A DNA stretch of 64,000 bases, taken from assembly GCA_023213395.1 (NCBI GenBank), contig CM041465.1, positions 129,959,741 through 130,023,740 on the forward strand. The letters run 5' to 3'. This stretch comes from Cycas panzhihuaensis. Lineage: Eukaryota > Cycadophyta. Below the pieces are notes generated by a model. That model was given only the letters and a program-made list of their open reading frames with translations, did not search any database and had not been told where the DNA came from. Within the stretch, counting starts at the first letter, position 1. Every line of letters begins with the position of its first letter. The position numbers and the translations under genes are program-made. Shown piece by piece: positions 10,645-22,108 of this stretch.

Positions 10645-10938
10645 GTGTCTGACCCATCCAAACCAGAGGTGGTAGTTCAGGCGGGTCCTCAGTATTCTCT
10701 TGTTCAGGCTACTCCAAACTATTCAAGTATTGGGTTGATGCCACAGATTATGGGGAGTCAGTATCCATCATATGAACAGACAGAGCCTCAGATACGTGAT
10801 GTTGCTCAGCTTCCTAGCTTTGTGCAACCATATGACCCTTCAACAAGCTATTACACGCCGTTTTTCAGGCCTGGCTCTGATGGAGATGCTTGCTTCTCTC
10901 CATTTCTTGGATGTACTGCTGTCAACAAATATAATTGA
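10645..10938 (+). pseudogene. captured fragment of a GBF-interacting-protein-1-like gene (part 2, inverted)
   Basis: The plus strand encodes 97 residues including QAGPQYSLVQATPNYSSIGL, then MPQIMGSQYPSYEQTEPQIR, DVAQLPSFVQ and STSYYTPFFRPGSDGDACFS. I recognise this as the part of plant GIP1-like proteins that follows the part-1 segment. The two pieces, neighbours in the protein, are here in opposite orientation with the switch somewhere between about 10606 and 10644. The frame is open upstream of the GTG and ends at a TGA after NKYN. It is non-functional as host protein. Confidence 0.7.
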
Positions 10939-11569
10939 GGGACAACCTAGGGCATCACCACAGATACCCAGATGCATGAAGACCAAGGTTTTGGCAGTGG
11001 CAACTAGCCAGCATACATCATGGATAATTTAGCTCTACATGCTGGATCCACCAAACAGATTGCTTGAACCTCGAGTCAATGTGGGCCTCTAATAAATACT
11101 GGCAACCAGGCATGCTATGATTTGCACACAACAGCCATAGCACAGTTTCAATGAACAGTCTCCAGATGTAGCTACAGTATTCTTCTTATGGCATTTCTAG
11201 CTACTAGGGTTTTACAATGGACCCTAAACAGATTCCAACACAGAGGTCTCTCTATGCTTATGCAAATCTAACTTCTTTATTTATAAAGGACCTTAACAAC
11301 TTGCCTTAATTTCCACCACCCAGTTTCTTCACCTTAAGACAGTTATTACTTCCAATTTCTTCAAGGGACAAACCCTAACATATGATTTTTCTTCACACAG
11401 TAAGCTTATAAGAGTAGAGTTACCTGGTAAAATTCGGTCTTGTATTACCACAGTACACACCTTGCACCATTAATGACCTTGGGACTTCACCTTCCCAATT
11501 CAAAAAACCTGCCTTCTTCCTTGACTAGAACTTGGTGACCAGCACCGCAACGCCCTCAATACGCAACCC
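10939..11569. other. 5' leader-side region of element B, no gene seen
   Basis: Between the GIP1-like fragment and the PBS. Short frames only; some sequence may continue the captured host segment, but I cannot show it. Confidence 0.5.
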
Positions 11570-11581
11570 GCTCTGATACCA
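11570..11581 (-). promoter_or_regulatory. primer binding site of element B
   Basis: The reverse complement is TGGTATCAGAGC, matching initiator tRNA-Met, directly abutting the LTR at 11582. Confidence 0.9.
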
Positions 11582-11947
11582 TGTTAAGATTTTAACATGG
11601 AGAACACTCATCAACAGCAAGATCAATAACATCAACACAGATTAACACAATATAATCAGAATGTATTACCATACCAAAAGCACCAAAGACTCAATATGAG
11701 CCTTGATGATGTGATGTATTTACATACTACCTCAACCACCTTTATATACCAAAGAGGTGGGAGACTATTCAACACAAGTAATGCATGTGGGACAAATACC
11801 TTTGTCCTGACCAATAGCATTACACCACTAACTTGACCAATAAACTTATATCCTTTTACATAGTATTATAATGACCTTTTGACCCTAAGACTTAGGACTA
11901 TCACTTATTATCCTAGGATCCACACACATTAAACATTATTTCTAACA
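11582..11947 (-). repeat. 5' LTR of element B with intact TATA box
   Basis: 366 bp, the near-identical partner of 144-509. On the minus strand GGTATATAAA (11741-11750) is an intact TATA box; the 3' LTR copy has one substitution there. Confidence 0.92.
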
Positions 11948-12367
11948 TATACATCCTTCTAGCCGACCAATAAATTAAACAACCTTTAGCTGATTAATAA
12001 ATTAAACATCCTCCTAGCCCACCAACAAACCCCAGTTGGTCAACCCTAAGAGATTCATCCCTATAAATACCGTCCTAGGGCCCTCGCCTAGGATTATTAT
12101 GTCTTTTTCTCTGCAGGTTTGGCGCTCAGAATATTTGGCACGTGTGGAGGATGCCTTGCCTCAAAGAGGACCACTTGGAGGATGCCTCACCTCGAATAGG
12201 ATTGCATTATGGAGACCTTAACTATAGAAGTTAGAGCTAGACCTAGTCTTGCGAATCAAGTAAGTACTCAACCTTTGTATTGTTAGTTTATTTACATTTA
12301 TTTATAATTCAGTGGCGAAGTCCTCCTTCCAATAAAATCTATCCTCTACACTAGTGGTGTCGCTACA

Positions 12368-13591
12368 TCTAGCGATGTCGTTCCCTTCTTTCTTCTAAAG
12401 TTGGTATGTCTGTAATGTCCTTCCCAAATGACATTCACAAATTGGGTGTGAGAATTCTCTATTTGACCCCAACTAGTTTCTTTTCCATCCCAAGAACGAC
12501 TATGTTTTCAATATGGCTCTTGACCTTTCATTACAATGATTACATGATTAATCCATACAAAATCAATTGCTAGGGTTGGCTTCATATCTCTACACAATCA
12601 TAGAGATTTAGCAACCCAATTCTATTGTAGCCATATTGAATTTTCCTGTGGTGTTCAATAACTGTCAAAGTCATTCCATTGTGCCTTTTTGTCTATGCAT
12701 GATGTTCTGAAAATGGCCAATGCAATTTCCAATCATTTTGTATAGTGTCGTTCTTTAACAATGTCATTCCCTTCTAATTCTTAAAGCTTTTCCACTAATA
12801 ATGTCCTCCTAAGAAGCCATTCATTGATTTCCACTACTGTTCTCACTATGCATGTTGTTCCTTGAGGCTAAAGTTGTTCCGAGTGCTTAACTTGGCAATT
12901 TCCCCCCTATCATGACTTTCGGGCGCCATTTTGGTTGCATATGATACCAAGGCAACCCCTCTCAACATTCATAGGAAAGGATGCTTGAAAACTATTTTGG
13001 AGGTCATTCCTCGTATAAACATAAGAGTTTTGAAGAGCGCTAAATGTTTTGTAGTGTCGCTTGTGCCTTTGGTGATAAGGTGATTTAATGGATTGTCATT
13101 TTGGTAAACAACTATGTGGATTGATTGGCTGTCTATGCCCCCCATATCAGGTGTTGCTTCTAGCTTCGTTGTCAGTAATGGATTCACATGCAATGGTGTG
13201 GGTATTCTTGGGTAGATCGAGGTGTCTACTTGTGGCATTTGTATTGCTCGTGGATTAACAATTAAGAATTGGTTGTTTTTTTTCGTTGTTAGTGATGCCT
13301 CTTTTGGAGAGGGGTTAAATAACTATCAATGAAAAGTTTTTCAATTTATTCTACAGGACCTTCCATTGCCTCTCTATTTTTATTGCTTGAGTTGCCCTAA
13401 TTTTCTTCTGAACTTGTCTTGTAATTTCAAATTCATCTTTCAATTATGACAACTCCTCCAAGATTTGATTGGTTGGCTATGCCTTCATGTTGGGTATATG
13501 TCAACAATGTATAAGGAGGCTAAAATTTTGGACCTTTTTCGGAGCGGTTTTTCCCACCAACTTTCCTTGGGGGGATCCAAGAGGGGCGACA
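12368..13591. other. unclassified sequence between elements C and D
   Basis: No recognisable gene. A minus-strand frame at 12969-13238 (89 residues) matches no family I know. The last ~30 bases before D are G-rich (TTGGGGGGATCC) and may continue as the GC-rich sequence at 50413, the other flank of D. Confidence 0.5.
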
Positions 13592-14139
13592 TGTTAGAAA
13601 TGGCATTCAGCCTACATTAACCAAGATCTAAAAAGATGTTCTAATCTAGTTCTAGAATGAAGAAGATCAACATGAATAATGAAAGCTACTTAAAATAAGC
13701 AAGACAATAGGCCAAAGCATGAAAGAGCATGAGCAAGATGATACCAAAATATGGAGGAGATGGAATTGGTCCAATCTCCAAATGAATAACAGTTTGATTA
13801 GAAAACTAGCAACATAACAATAGTACTCACACTCTATATGAGAAACATGAGAAATGGTCTTAATATATAGAGTTACAGAAGAGACCTAAGGTGCTAGGTG
13901 TTTGACAAGTGTCAAACACCTAATTTACATCCTTTACATGTAGGACATGTGTCCTTTTGGGCTCTCAAGTGAGCAAAAGTGCAGTAAGGGTCATTTTGAC
14001 ACTTAAGTCACAATGTTATATCACTAGGAAAGAATGTGGGTATGTACTTTATCACGTAAGTGATAAGTCACCCCATAAAGTACAATGATACCTGAAAAAT
14101 AAAGAACATATTTTTAACATGTAAACATAAGGTTTAGCA
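13592..14139 (-). repeat. 3' LTR of copia D
   Basis: 548 bp, TGTTAGAAATGG to GGTTTAGCA. It shares its distal half with the LTRs of A, including the U3 hairpin (13895-13922, arms TAGGTGTTTGACA) and a one-mismatch version of the 18-bp palindrome (14049-14066). TATATA on the minus strand near 13862-13869 is the likely TATA box. Confidence 0.85.
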
Positions 14140-14560
14140 CCCACTCTTACTATTTACAATGTTACGTCGGACCCCTAGACCTTCACCAAAGTTTATAAAC
14201 TTTTCTCTATCAAGTGGCTTGGTAAAGATATCTGCTGTCTACTATTCTGTAGGCCTGTAATGGAGGTTGATCTCACCGTTCTAAACATGCTCTCTGATGA
14301 AGTGGTGATGAACCTTGATGTGTTTGGTTTGTGCATGAAAAACAGAGTTCTTTGTCAACTTGAGCACAATTTGATTGTCGTAATATAGCCTGGTGGGGTG
14401 ATTCTGTTCAAGTCCAAGCTCTCCAAGAATCCTTCGAAGCCAAATAGCCTCACAAGCTGCGTTGACTACAACTTTGTATTCTGCTTCCATGGATGACAAG
14501 GTAACATTGAGTTGCTTCTTGCAACTCCACGAAATGACTCCTGAACCAAGGGTAAAGCAA
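14140..14560 (-). pseudogene. copia D RNase H domain, broken
   Basis: The minus strand encodes EAEYKVVVNAACEAIWLRRI, then YYDNQ and HIKVHHHFIREHV (14281-14499), the copia RNase H core. The downstream C-terminal tail seen in A is in other frames with stops. The PPT lies just before the LTR at 14140. Confidence 0.8.
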
Positions 14561-15700
14561 TAATCGAGGTTGATCTATGGCTATTGTGGTATCCTGCCTA
14601 ATCAGAATCTGAGAACCCTTCCAAGATGAATTTTTCATTATGTACATATTGAAGGCCATGCTACAATGTGCCTCTGATGTATTAGAGTATGCATTTTGCT
14701 GCATTGTAATATTTCTGATTGAGGTGAGATATGTATTTGGAGCAAATCCCAGCAGCAAATGAAATGTTCGGTCTAGTGTTGGTGAGGTGGATTAGGCTAC
14801 CAACTAGTTGTCGAAAAAAGAGTCGGATCTGCAGGTTCAACTTTCTCATTGAGAGTCAACTTTCTCATTGAGAGTCATGCATCCTGAATTGCTACAAAAT
14901 GTTCCAAGAATATTTTTCTTGGGATATGAAGATATAGCCTGGTTGTTGCCATACATCAAAGCCTAAAAAATAATGGAGAAGTCCAAGATTTGTCATTTTG
15001 AAGCTTCTCTTCAAATCACCTTGGAGAATTTGAATTATCTTAGTGTCATTACCAGTGATCACTAAGTCATCAACATATAAGAATATAAAAATAGCATGGT
15101 CCTTCCCAACTTTGATGTGTAAGTTAGGATTTGGCGTGGATCGATGATATCAATGTCTCAAAAAATAATTATCGATTTTAGAGTACCATGCTCTAGGGGC
15201 TTGTTTCAAGCCATACAAAGCCTTTTTAAGGTGACAAACCAAATGCTCCTTGCCTTGTACTTTATAACCAGGAGGTTGCTCCAAATATACCTCCTCTTGA
15301 AGATCACCATTGAGGAAGGCACTCTTCATGTCCATCTGAAAAGCTGGCCATTTGCATTGAGCAACTAAGGCCAAGATGAGTCTAATGGTGTTCATGTTCG
15401 CAACAGGTGTAAAAGGTCTCCTCATAATCAATGCCTTTTTTTTGTTTAAAGCCTTTTGTAACAAGTTGTGCCTTTTGGCACTTGAGTGTCCCATCAGAGT
15501 GGAATTTGGTCTTGTAGACCCATTTGCAACTGATTGCCTGTTTGTGCTTAGGCAATTCTACAAAATCCCAAGTTCCATTCTTTTCAATAGAATGGATTTG
15601 TTCATCCATAATAGCCTTCCGATTTTTGTTTTCATATGCCTCCTCAAATGTGGAAGGCTCATCAACACATAACACTTCAGCCATAAGTGCATAATTGGTT
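14561..15700 (-). pseudogene. copia D reverse transcriptase, broken
   Basis: Landmarks in several minus-strand frames: WVYKTKFHSDGTLKC (15382-15684), MDMKSAFLNGDLQEEVYLEQ with YGLKQAPRAWY (15150-15494), and the catalytic LYVDDLVITG near 15050-15090. Multiple frameshifts and stops separate them. The catalytic aspartates persist although no continuous frame remains. Confidence 0.83.
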
Positions 15701-16512
15701 TGTTGTCGATACTTTGATGGACATTTTTCTTCAATAATCTGGTTGTCCTAAATAGTCTGAGTATACCATTTGGGTAATTTTTTGACTGATGTTTATTTGA
15801 ACCTCAATATCTTCTGGTCGGAGTGGTTGATCAACAAAAGATGTGCTGGGATCAAGTGGAGCAGATTCTGATGATGTGGAAGGACCAACCAGTGCAGATG
15901 ATGTGCATGGTGTGGAAGATTGAGAGGGAAAGATGTCTTCAACAATCTTTTTGCCCTTATCAAGAGGAGGTTGGATGGATGTTGATTCCAACTCCTTGTG
16001 TCCATTTTCAGCAAAGATTACATCTCTTGAGAGATGCATTTTCTTACCAACAAAATCATACAATTTATATGCATTGCTGTGAATGGCATAGCCTACAAAA
16101 ATATATTTTAGACTTTCTTTGTCTAATTTGGATCTTTACTGATTGAGGATGTGCATATATGCAGTGCACCCAAATGTCCTCAAATGGCTAATGGTAGGCT
16201 TTTTGCCAGACCAAACCTCCTCTGGTGTGATGTCGAGGATTGCTGATGTAGGACTTTGATTTGCCACATAGGCAGCTGTGTGGAATGTTTCTTCCCAGTA
16301 TGCTTGTGATAGTCCTTTTGCATGCATCATGGCTTTGGCTTTGTTTGCCAAAGTCCTATTCATTTGCTCGGAGACTTCGTTTTGTTGAGAAGTATGAGGA
16401 ACTGTGAGCTATCTCTAAATGCAGTTGTCCTTGTACAATTGGATGAATTCCTTTGAAGTGAATTCACCTCCATTGTCTGACCTTAGAGTCTTGATTGAGT
16501 GGCCAAATTCAT
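15701..16512 (-). pseudogene. copia D integrase C-terminal part and linker
   Basis: Contains the third catalytic region neighbourhood MNRTLANKAKAMMHAKGLSQ (16136-16363), LRTFGCTAY, and the DFVGKKMHLSRDVIF segment followed by a Ser/Thr/Pro linker (15731-16063). The sequence stops abruptly at 16512 within the integrase core, where gypsy H is inserted; the homologous continuation starts at 45669. Confidence 0.82.
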
Positions 16513-17098
16513 TGTAACATTCCAAAAATCTAGTCAAAACTATGCCATGTAACCGTTCAAATCGAAGGCCTCTGAATGAGGATTCCGACGATTCAGATGA
16601 AAGTTAATTCTGACATCTCGATCAAAAGTTATGACCGTTTAAATTTAGGTTGCTAGTTTTGGAGAAGTTCTGGCCGATTTCTATTTAAGCAGTATTAAGG
16701 ATAATATCACCCAGTTTAGCCAACTTCTAATTGAAGTATTTTGATCACTATATATAGAAAATTTGGGCTGCATTCCAAACCATCATTCAAATGTTCTTTT
16801 GTTTGTGCATTTTTGGTTTTAAGGTTACAATTAGCTCACCCATTTGGGGGCTGTAGTTTGGAGGGTTCCTCGCCTTGAAAAGGGAAGCTCACTTCTTCAG
16901 GAAAGACTGGTAATTTGTTGTAATTTCGTTCTATTTTGGTATTATTTGACAATAAAAATTATTATTTACTTTGGTGGATTCTGTAATTCTTGTTCCCTGT
17001 TCATTTTCTTGTTGAATAGGATCTAGTTATTGTTTTTTGTGGATTATTACATGTATTTTTGAGGAAAATTACTATAAAAATAGAATTAGATCGCTACA
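16513..17098 (+). repeat. 5' LTR of gypsy H
   Basis: 586 bp, TGTAACATTCC to TCGCTACA. A TATA-like CTATATATAG lies at 16749-16758. The 3' third is closely similar to the LTRs of G. Confidence 0.9.
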
Positions 17099-17100
17099 AG

Positions 17101-17112
17101 TGGTATTAGAGC
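17101..17112 (+). promoter_or_regulatory. primer binding site of gypsy H
   Basis: TGGTATTAGAGC, one mismatch from the initiator tRNA-Met complement, two bases after the LTR. G has the identical variant. Confidence 0.85.
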
Positions 17113-17199
17113 TTTGTTTCAAGGGGAAAGGGCAGAGGTAAAAGCACGAAAAAGGTTAGAAATCACCTGCACCCCCCACCCCTGCACCTCAAGGGAAAT

Positions 17200-18214
17200 A
17201 GAAACGAAATTGAGATCAGGGGAAAACCTCATTCCCAGGAAGATAGCAGCCCAATCTATAACCTCAAAGCTAAAAATTGAAGGCGCATCAGAATTAAACC
17301 AGAACATAAAGGCTTTAACAATCTTAATTCAGGAGTTACTAGCTAAAGCGGATCAAGCAACACAGAATGTGTCGGGTGGAGAAATGGATAGCAACAATGC
17401 ATCAGGAATAGATTAGATGGATACTTGGAACAATCAAGACAACCAAGGGAATAGATTTAATGGACAAGTTTATGAAATGAGAACTCGCAACATGGATAAT
17501 GGATGGAAAGGAGCAAGATTATCCTTAGAAAATTTTGATCCCGAAGCATCCAAGAATATCACAAATTGGATCTTACAAATGGAGAACTATTTCAGGGTCT
17601 ATAACTCAATTGCTAAGGAAAAGATAGAAATAACATCCTTACACGTAAACGAAAGGGCGTTAAGGTGGTACTATTGGTGGCAAAAGATGAATTTACCAAT
17701 ACAACATACTTGGGAGAATCTAAGAAGAGGATTAGTAGAGCAATATGACGATTCTTAGAACACGGATTACTTTGATCAGTTAACATGATTACATCAACAA
17801 GGAACAGTTCAAGAATATACAGAATAGTTTCAAATGCTACAATGTATGGTTTCAGAAAAAATACTGCAAGAATGTTTACTGGAGACTTATATCAGTGGAT
17901 TGAAAAATTAGATCAACTTTAGAGTTAAAGCAGTAGATCCACCACAACTCCAAGTAGCAATTCAGATAGCAAGAAATGTAGAGGTAGAACTCAGAGACAG
18001 TACGCCAACATATACAAGGAGATATGAGCCACCATCATATCAGATCCAGAATCCTAATTGGGCAAAATTAGGAACAAAGGCAAATCCTTCGTTAGCTATA
18101 AGAAATACAGGAGAAAGCTCAGGAACAACGAAAGAGCATATAAGAAAAGGAACGTGCTTCAAGTGTGCAGGAAAATGGAATAAGGAACACCAGTGCCCGA
18201 TAAAAAAGGCTTTC
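17200..18214 (+). pseudogene. gypsy H gag, broken by stops
   Basis: After a degenerate N-terminus with an internal TAG at 17414-17416, a capsid-type region runs LSLENFDPEASKNITNWILQ, then ALRWYYWWQKM and TWENLRRGLVEQY. Further stops occur at about 17757, 17786, 17827 and 17909. A zinc knuckle-like CFKCAGKWNKEHQC lies near 18152-18193. The start codon of the intact ancestor is uncertain. It is homologous to the gag of G (33209-34240). Confidence 0.8.
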
Positions 18215-18886
18215 ATGATAAATAATGAGGATGCAGAAATACCAGAAGAAGCAGAGGAAGAAGTAGAACAAGACCAAAGCATAGAAAGGGAAGAAGATAC
18301 AGGGAATGTCCAAATCTCATTGCAGGCCATTACGGGGCAACAGGTATCCCCACAAACCCTAAGATTCCAAGGACAAGTCAAGCAAACGACAGTATCAATT
18401 TTGGTTGACAGTGGGAGTACACACAATTTTATAAACAAGGCATCAGTAGAAAAAGTGGGATTACAAGTGAAACCCCTCAACACATTCCAGGTGTCAATAG
18501 CAAATGGGAGAATAACGCCATGTGGAGGATACTGTAAAGATACAACTCTCCAGATCAACGATTACAAGGTCACAACTTGTATGTTTGCCATGCCTATAGG
18601 TGGAGTGGATGCAGTTCTAGGGATTGAATGGCTACAAATGTTGGGAAACATCGTTACTGACTATATGACAAGATTTATGTGTTTCCGACAAAAAGAATGC
18701 AAATATCGACAACAAGCCCCCGCCACACCTCTAGTTCAGCTTATATCATCTCATAGGATGGAAAAAATTCTAAAGAAGAATCCACAAGCGTATATAATGT
18801 CATGTTACAAAGTAGAAATAGAAGACATTCCCCCAGAGATTAAAGCAATCTTAGAAGAACATCAGAGAGTTTTTGAAGAACCCTAA
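18215..18886 (+). pseudogene. gypsy H protease
   Basis: A 223-residue open frame with an acidic linker, then ILVDSGSTHNFI (about 18400-18432), where DSG is the intact aspartic protease active site, and later the conserved GVDAVLGIEWLQ segment. It continues toward RT up to a TAA at 18884-18886. G has the same domain with a two-base deletion in the motif. Confidence 0.85.
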
Positions 18887-19849
18887 GGACTGCCACTGAA
18901 AAGGGAATTGGAACACGCTATAGACCTTATCCCCAGAGCAATACCAGTCAACATTCCTCCATATAGACATCCTTATCATCGCAGGAAGGAAATTGAAAAA
19001 GTCACATAAGAATTATTACTCCAAGGCATAGTGGTGAAAAGCACGAGTCCATTCGCCTCTCCTGTGGTGATCAATCCAAAGAAGGACGGATCTTACAGAA
19101 TGTGTGTGGATTATCGTGGCCTGAATAAATTGACCATAAAGAATCGATATCCTATCCCAAGGATTGAAGATTTGTTAGATGAGTTACATGGAGCCCGATA
19201 CTTTTCAAAGATAGATTTGCGCTCAAGATACTACCAAATAAGGGTCAAAGAAGAAGATGCCTACAAAACTGCATTCAGAACGCATGAAGGGTTGTTTGAA
19301 TTTAGGGTTATGCCTTTCGACTTAACAAATGCTCCAGCTACTTTCCAAAGCACAATGAATTCAATATTAGAACATGTTCTGAGGAAATTTGTGTTGGTTT
19401 TCTTTAACGTTATCCTAATCTACAACAAAACATGGGAAGAACATTTGGAACATATAAAGGCAGTTCTGCTCATACTTGAAAAAGTGCAATTGTTTGCAAA
19501 TAAGAAAAAGTGTTCTTTCGCAAAAGAGGAATTAGAGTATCTGGGCCATATTATCATAGGCGAAGGAATCAAAATTGATCAAGAAATGATCCCTGCAATT
19601 GTAAACTGGCCAACTCCGAAGAATGTCACAGGAGTAAGAAGTTTTTTGGGCACAACAAGATTTCTAAGAAAGTTCATAAAAGGGCATGCACACATAGCAT
19701 CATCACTAATAGATTTGACCAAAAAGGATGCGTTCAGATGGAATTCAGGAATAGGAGTGTTTCAAGAATTAAAACAAGCAATGATCATAGCTCTAGTATT
19801 GGCCTTACTGGATTTCACTCAACCATTTACATTGGAATGCGATGCTTAA
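18887..19849 (+). pseudogene. gypsy H reverse transcriptase with lost catalytic aspartates
   Basis: The 272-residue main frame starts at 19031. It shows [20 protein letters not shown], the fingers and palm region ([34 protein letters not shown]) and the thumb. The catalytic motif, FxDD in the family, reads FFNVIL, so both aspartates are gone. Stops occur upstream (about 19007) and at 19847. The enzyme is inactive. Confidence 0.88.
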
Positions 19850-20241
19850 GGTTTTGGAATAGGAGCAGTTCTGTTCCAGGGGGGAAGGCCTATAGCTTAT
19901 GAAACCCAGAAGCTAAATAATAGGGAAAAACCAAATCCAACATATGACAGAGATGCTGGCCATTATACACGCAATACACCAATGGAGGCAGTATTTATTA
20001 GGGAGCAGATTTTTGGTCAAAACTGATCATGATAGCCTGAAATACTTTTTGAATCAAAAGGCATTATCCGATGAGCAACAAAAGTGAGTCAGTAAGTTGC
20101 AGACATTCGACTTTCACCATAGAATACAAAAAGGGGAAAGAAAACGTAATAGCGGATGCTCTATCTAGACTACTAGAGGAAGGAAAGATTGAAGCCTTAG
20201 CCAATTCAAAGACAATAGCAACTCCAAAATGGACAATGTAG
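19850..20241 (+). pseudogene. gypsy H RNase H, frameshifted
   Basis: Pieces of RNase H are recognisable (LECDA at the end of the preceding frame, GFGIGAVLFQGGRPIAYETQ, then frame-shifted TDHDSLKYF and ADALSR homologues). Stops and shifts interrupt the segment several times. Confidence 0.72.
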
Positions 20242-21542
20242 TTGGCAAAGGATTACGAAGACGACAAGATATCACAAGAAATAAGGCAAAAGATCAGAGA
20301 AGGAAAAGTAGTGGAGTTCATGGAACAAGGAGAATTAATTCTAAGGAAAGGAAAAATATTTGTTCCAAAGACAAGTAAACTAAAGAAGCACTCCTTCAAG
20401 AAGCTCACTCGACTCCAGTTTCAGGACATTCAGGGATGGATAAGACTTATAAAAGGCTTTGAAGTTTGTTTTACTGGAAAGGATTGAAATCTGACGTCCT
20501 TCAATTTATATTAGAATGTTATACATGTCAAAGGAATAAGACTGAATTTGTGAAGACCCCCGAGTTGCTACAATCCCTTCCCTTTCCCTATAAACAATGG
20601 GAAGAAATTTCTATGGATTTTATTACAGGTCTTCCACGTTCAGAAGAAAGAGACACAATTTTTGTAGTGGTAGACAGATTAACTAAATACGGCCATTTTA
20701 GGGGAACTCAGGCAAGAGCAAAAGCAAGCCAAATAGCAGAATTATATATGAAAGGAATTTATAGTCAGCGAAAGGGATCCCAAATTCACTATTCAAAAGG
20801 GATCCCAAATTTAGCGAAAGGGCTTTCCAAAATTTATAGTCAGCGAAAGGGATCCCAAATTCACTGTTCAAATCAGCTAGCACTAGCCTATATATGAGCT
20901 CAACATACCACCCGCAGACAGATGGCCAGACAGAAATAGTTAACAAATGTGGGGAGGGATACTTAATAAACTTTGCATCAGATAAACAAACGCAATGGCA
21001 TCGATGGTTCCATCTGGTAGAATGGTGGTATAACACCACATACCATGCAGCGACAAAAATGTCACGATTTCAAACACTATATGGGTATGAACCTCCATCA
21101 TTCTTGAATTAGCTAAATACATCTAAAGTGCAAACAGTCCAAGAAAACCTGCAACAGATGGAAGAAACAATTCAAATACTAAAGAATAATTGGAGATGGC
21201 AAAGAATATGATGAAGCAACAAGCAGATAGAAAGAGATCTGAATGGAGTCTCAAGATAGGAGAATGGGTATTCTTAAGACTCCAACCCTACAAACAGATG
21301 TTGATGAAACAAAATAATTTGACATAAATTATCACCAAGATTTTTTGGACCATATCAGGTCAAGGAACGCATAGGGGAAGTGGCATATCAGTTAAAACTG
21401 CCACCAGAAAGCAAATCCACAATATCTTCCACGTGTCTTGTTTAAAGAAAAAGTTGGGCGAAAAGGAGGCTCCACAAATAAAATTACCAACACTTGATGA
21501 AGAAAGAATGATGATAGTGGAACTTGAAGGGATATTGAAGAC
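20242..21542 (+). pseudogene. gypsy H integrase, disrupted by internal duplication
   Basis: The zinc-binding part (CYTCQRNK), the first catalytic Asp (ISMDFITGLPRS) and the third catalytic region (TDGQTEIVNK, Glu present) are recognisable across 20466-21112. Between them the segment with the second Asp is damaged by a local duplication (20756-20865). The C-terminal part ([20 protein letters not shown]) runs to 21542, where F is inserted. Confidence 0.83.
20756..20865 (+). repeat. 75-bp spaced duplication inside gypsy H integrase
   Basis: A 35-bp sequence beginning AATTTATAGTCAGCG occurs at 20756-20790 and 20831-20865. A partial third copy of AAAGGGATCCCAAATT lies at 20796-20811. It corresponds to the catalytic SDxDPKFT segment of the integrase. 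Confidence 0.85.
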
Positions 21543-22108
21543 TGTTGCAACTAAAAGTGACACCATACGTTCGAGGAAAGGAACCAGCAGCAGAATATGC
21601 ATTCCAAATCAAGAATGGACAACACAGGTCCCAAACAAGATGCATTCTATGTCCAGAATGGTTGTTGTGCAGCAGGAACACATGAAAACAGTGCAGGAAC
21701 GCATGAACACATGGAACAATGCAGGGACGTACGCCAGAAAGAAGGAACGTATGAGAATGGACAAGGAATGCAGCACGGAAGATGGGAATGGTGGCAATAC
21801 AGAGGAGACACGTGAGTAGCCGTACGAACGGATAAACAATTTTAAACAGACGTTCGTTCCAGGGAAGGAACGGTTACGACTGCAAATACAACCGTTCCTC
21901 AACAGGGACGTATATTGTATTTAATCACATCTAATCATTGGGATGGATGTGAGAGCCGAGTAGTGTAATCCAACGGTTCTTGATTTGGTACTATTGACCA
22001 ATCAAGACTAAATGGGCCCCAAAGTGATGTACTTTTGAATATTGTCTAATGTAATACAAAGAGTTACGTAAAAAGAATGTGTACCTATTGTGGAATGCAT
22101 GTGGAATG

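Larger units (their letters stand above)
144..11947 (-). mobile_element. LTR retrotransposon B, non-autonomous, carrying host gene fragments
   Basis: Two 366-bp LTRs (144-509, 11582-11947) differ at only two positions by eye and are flanked by perfect TSDs TATAC (139-143, 11948-11952). A tRNA-Met PBS at 11570-11581 and a PPT at 510-517 set the minus-strand orientation. Without the nested copia element A, the internal region is about 3.9 kb. It holds a gag-like fragment fused to an unidentified frame and pieces of a GIP1-like plant gene. No protease, integrase or reverse transcriptase of its own is visible, so it would have needed enzymes from another element. Confidence 0.9.
62..12367 (+). 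repeat. 3' LTR of gypsy element C, split by element B
   Basis: The LTR occupies 62-143 and 11953-12367, about 497 bp without the insert. It starts TGTAACACTCC, like the LTRs of H and G, and ends CGCTACA at 12367. The intervening B element is flanked by the duplicated target TATAC (139-143, 11948-11952), so joining these parts restores one LTR. A likely TATA box (CTATAAATA) lies at 12062-12070. The right-hand TSD of C cannot be checked because its 5' LTR is outside the window. Confidence 0.75.

Noticed and set aside
12969-13238. 89-codon minus-strand frame as a gene
   Set aside because: No family resemblance, no context and ordinary length for chance in this composition.
13587-13591. CGACA as the TSD of copia D
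   Set aside because: The right flank after 50412 begins TGGCA, so no duplication is present with these LTR ends.
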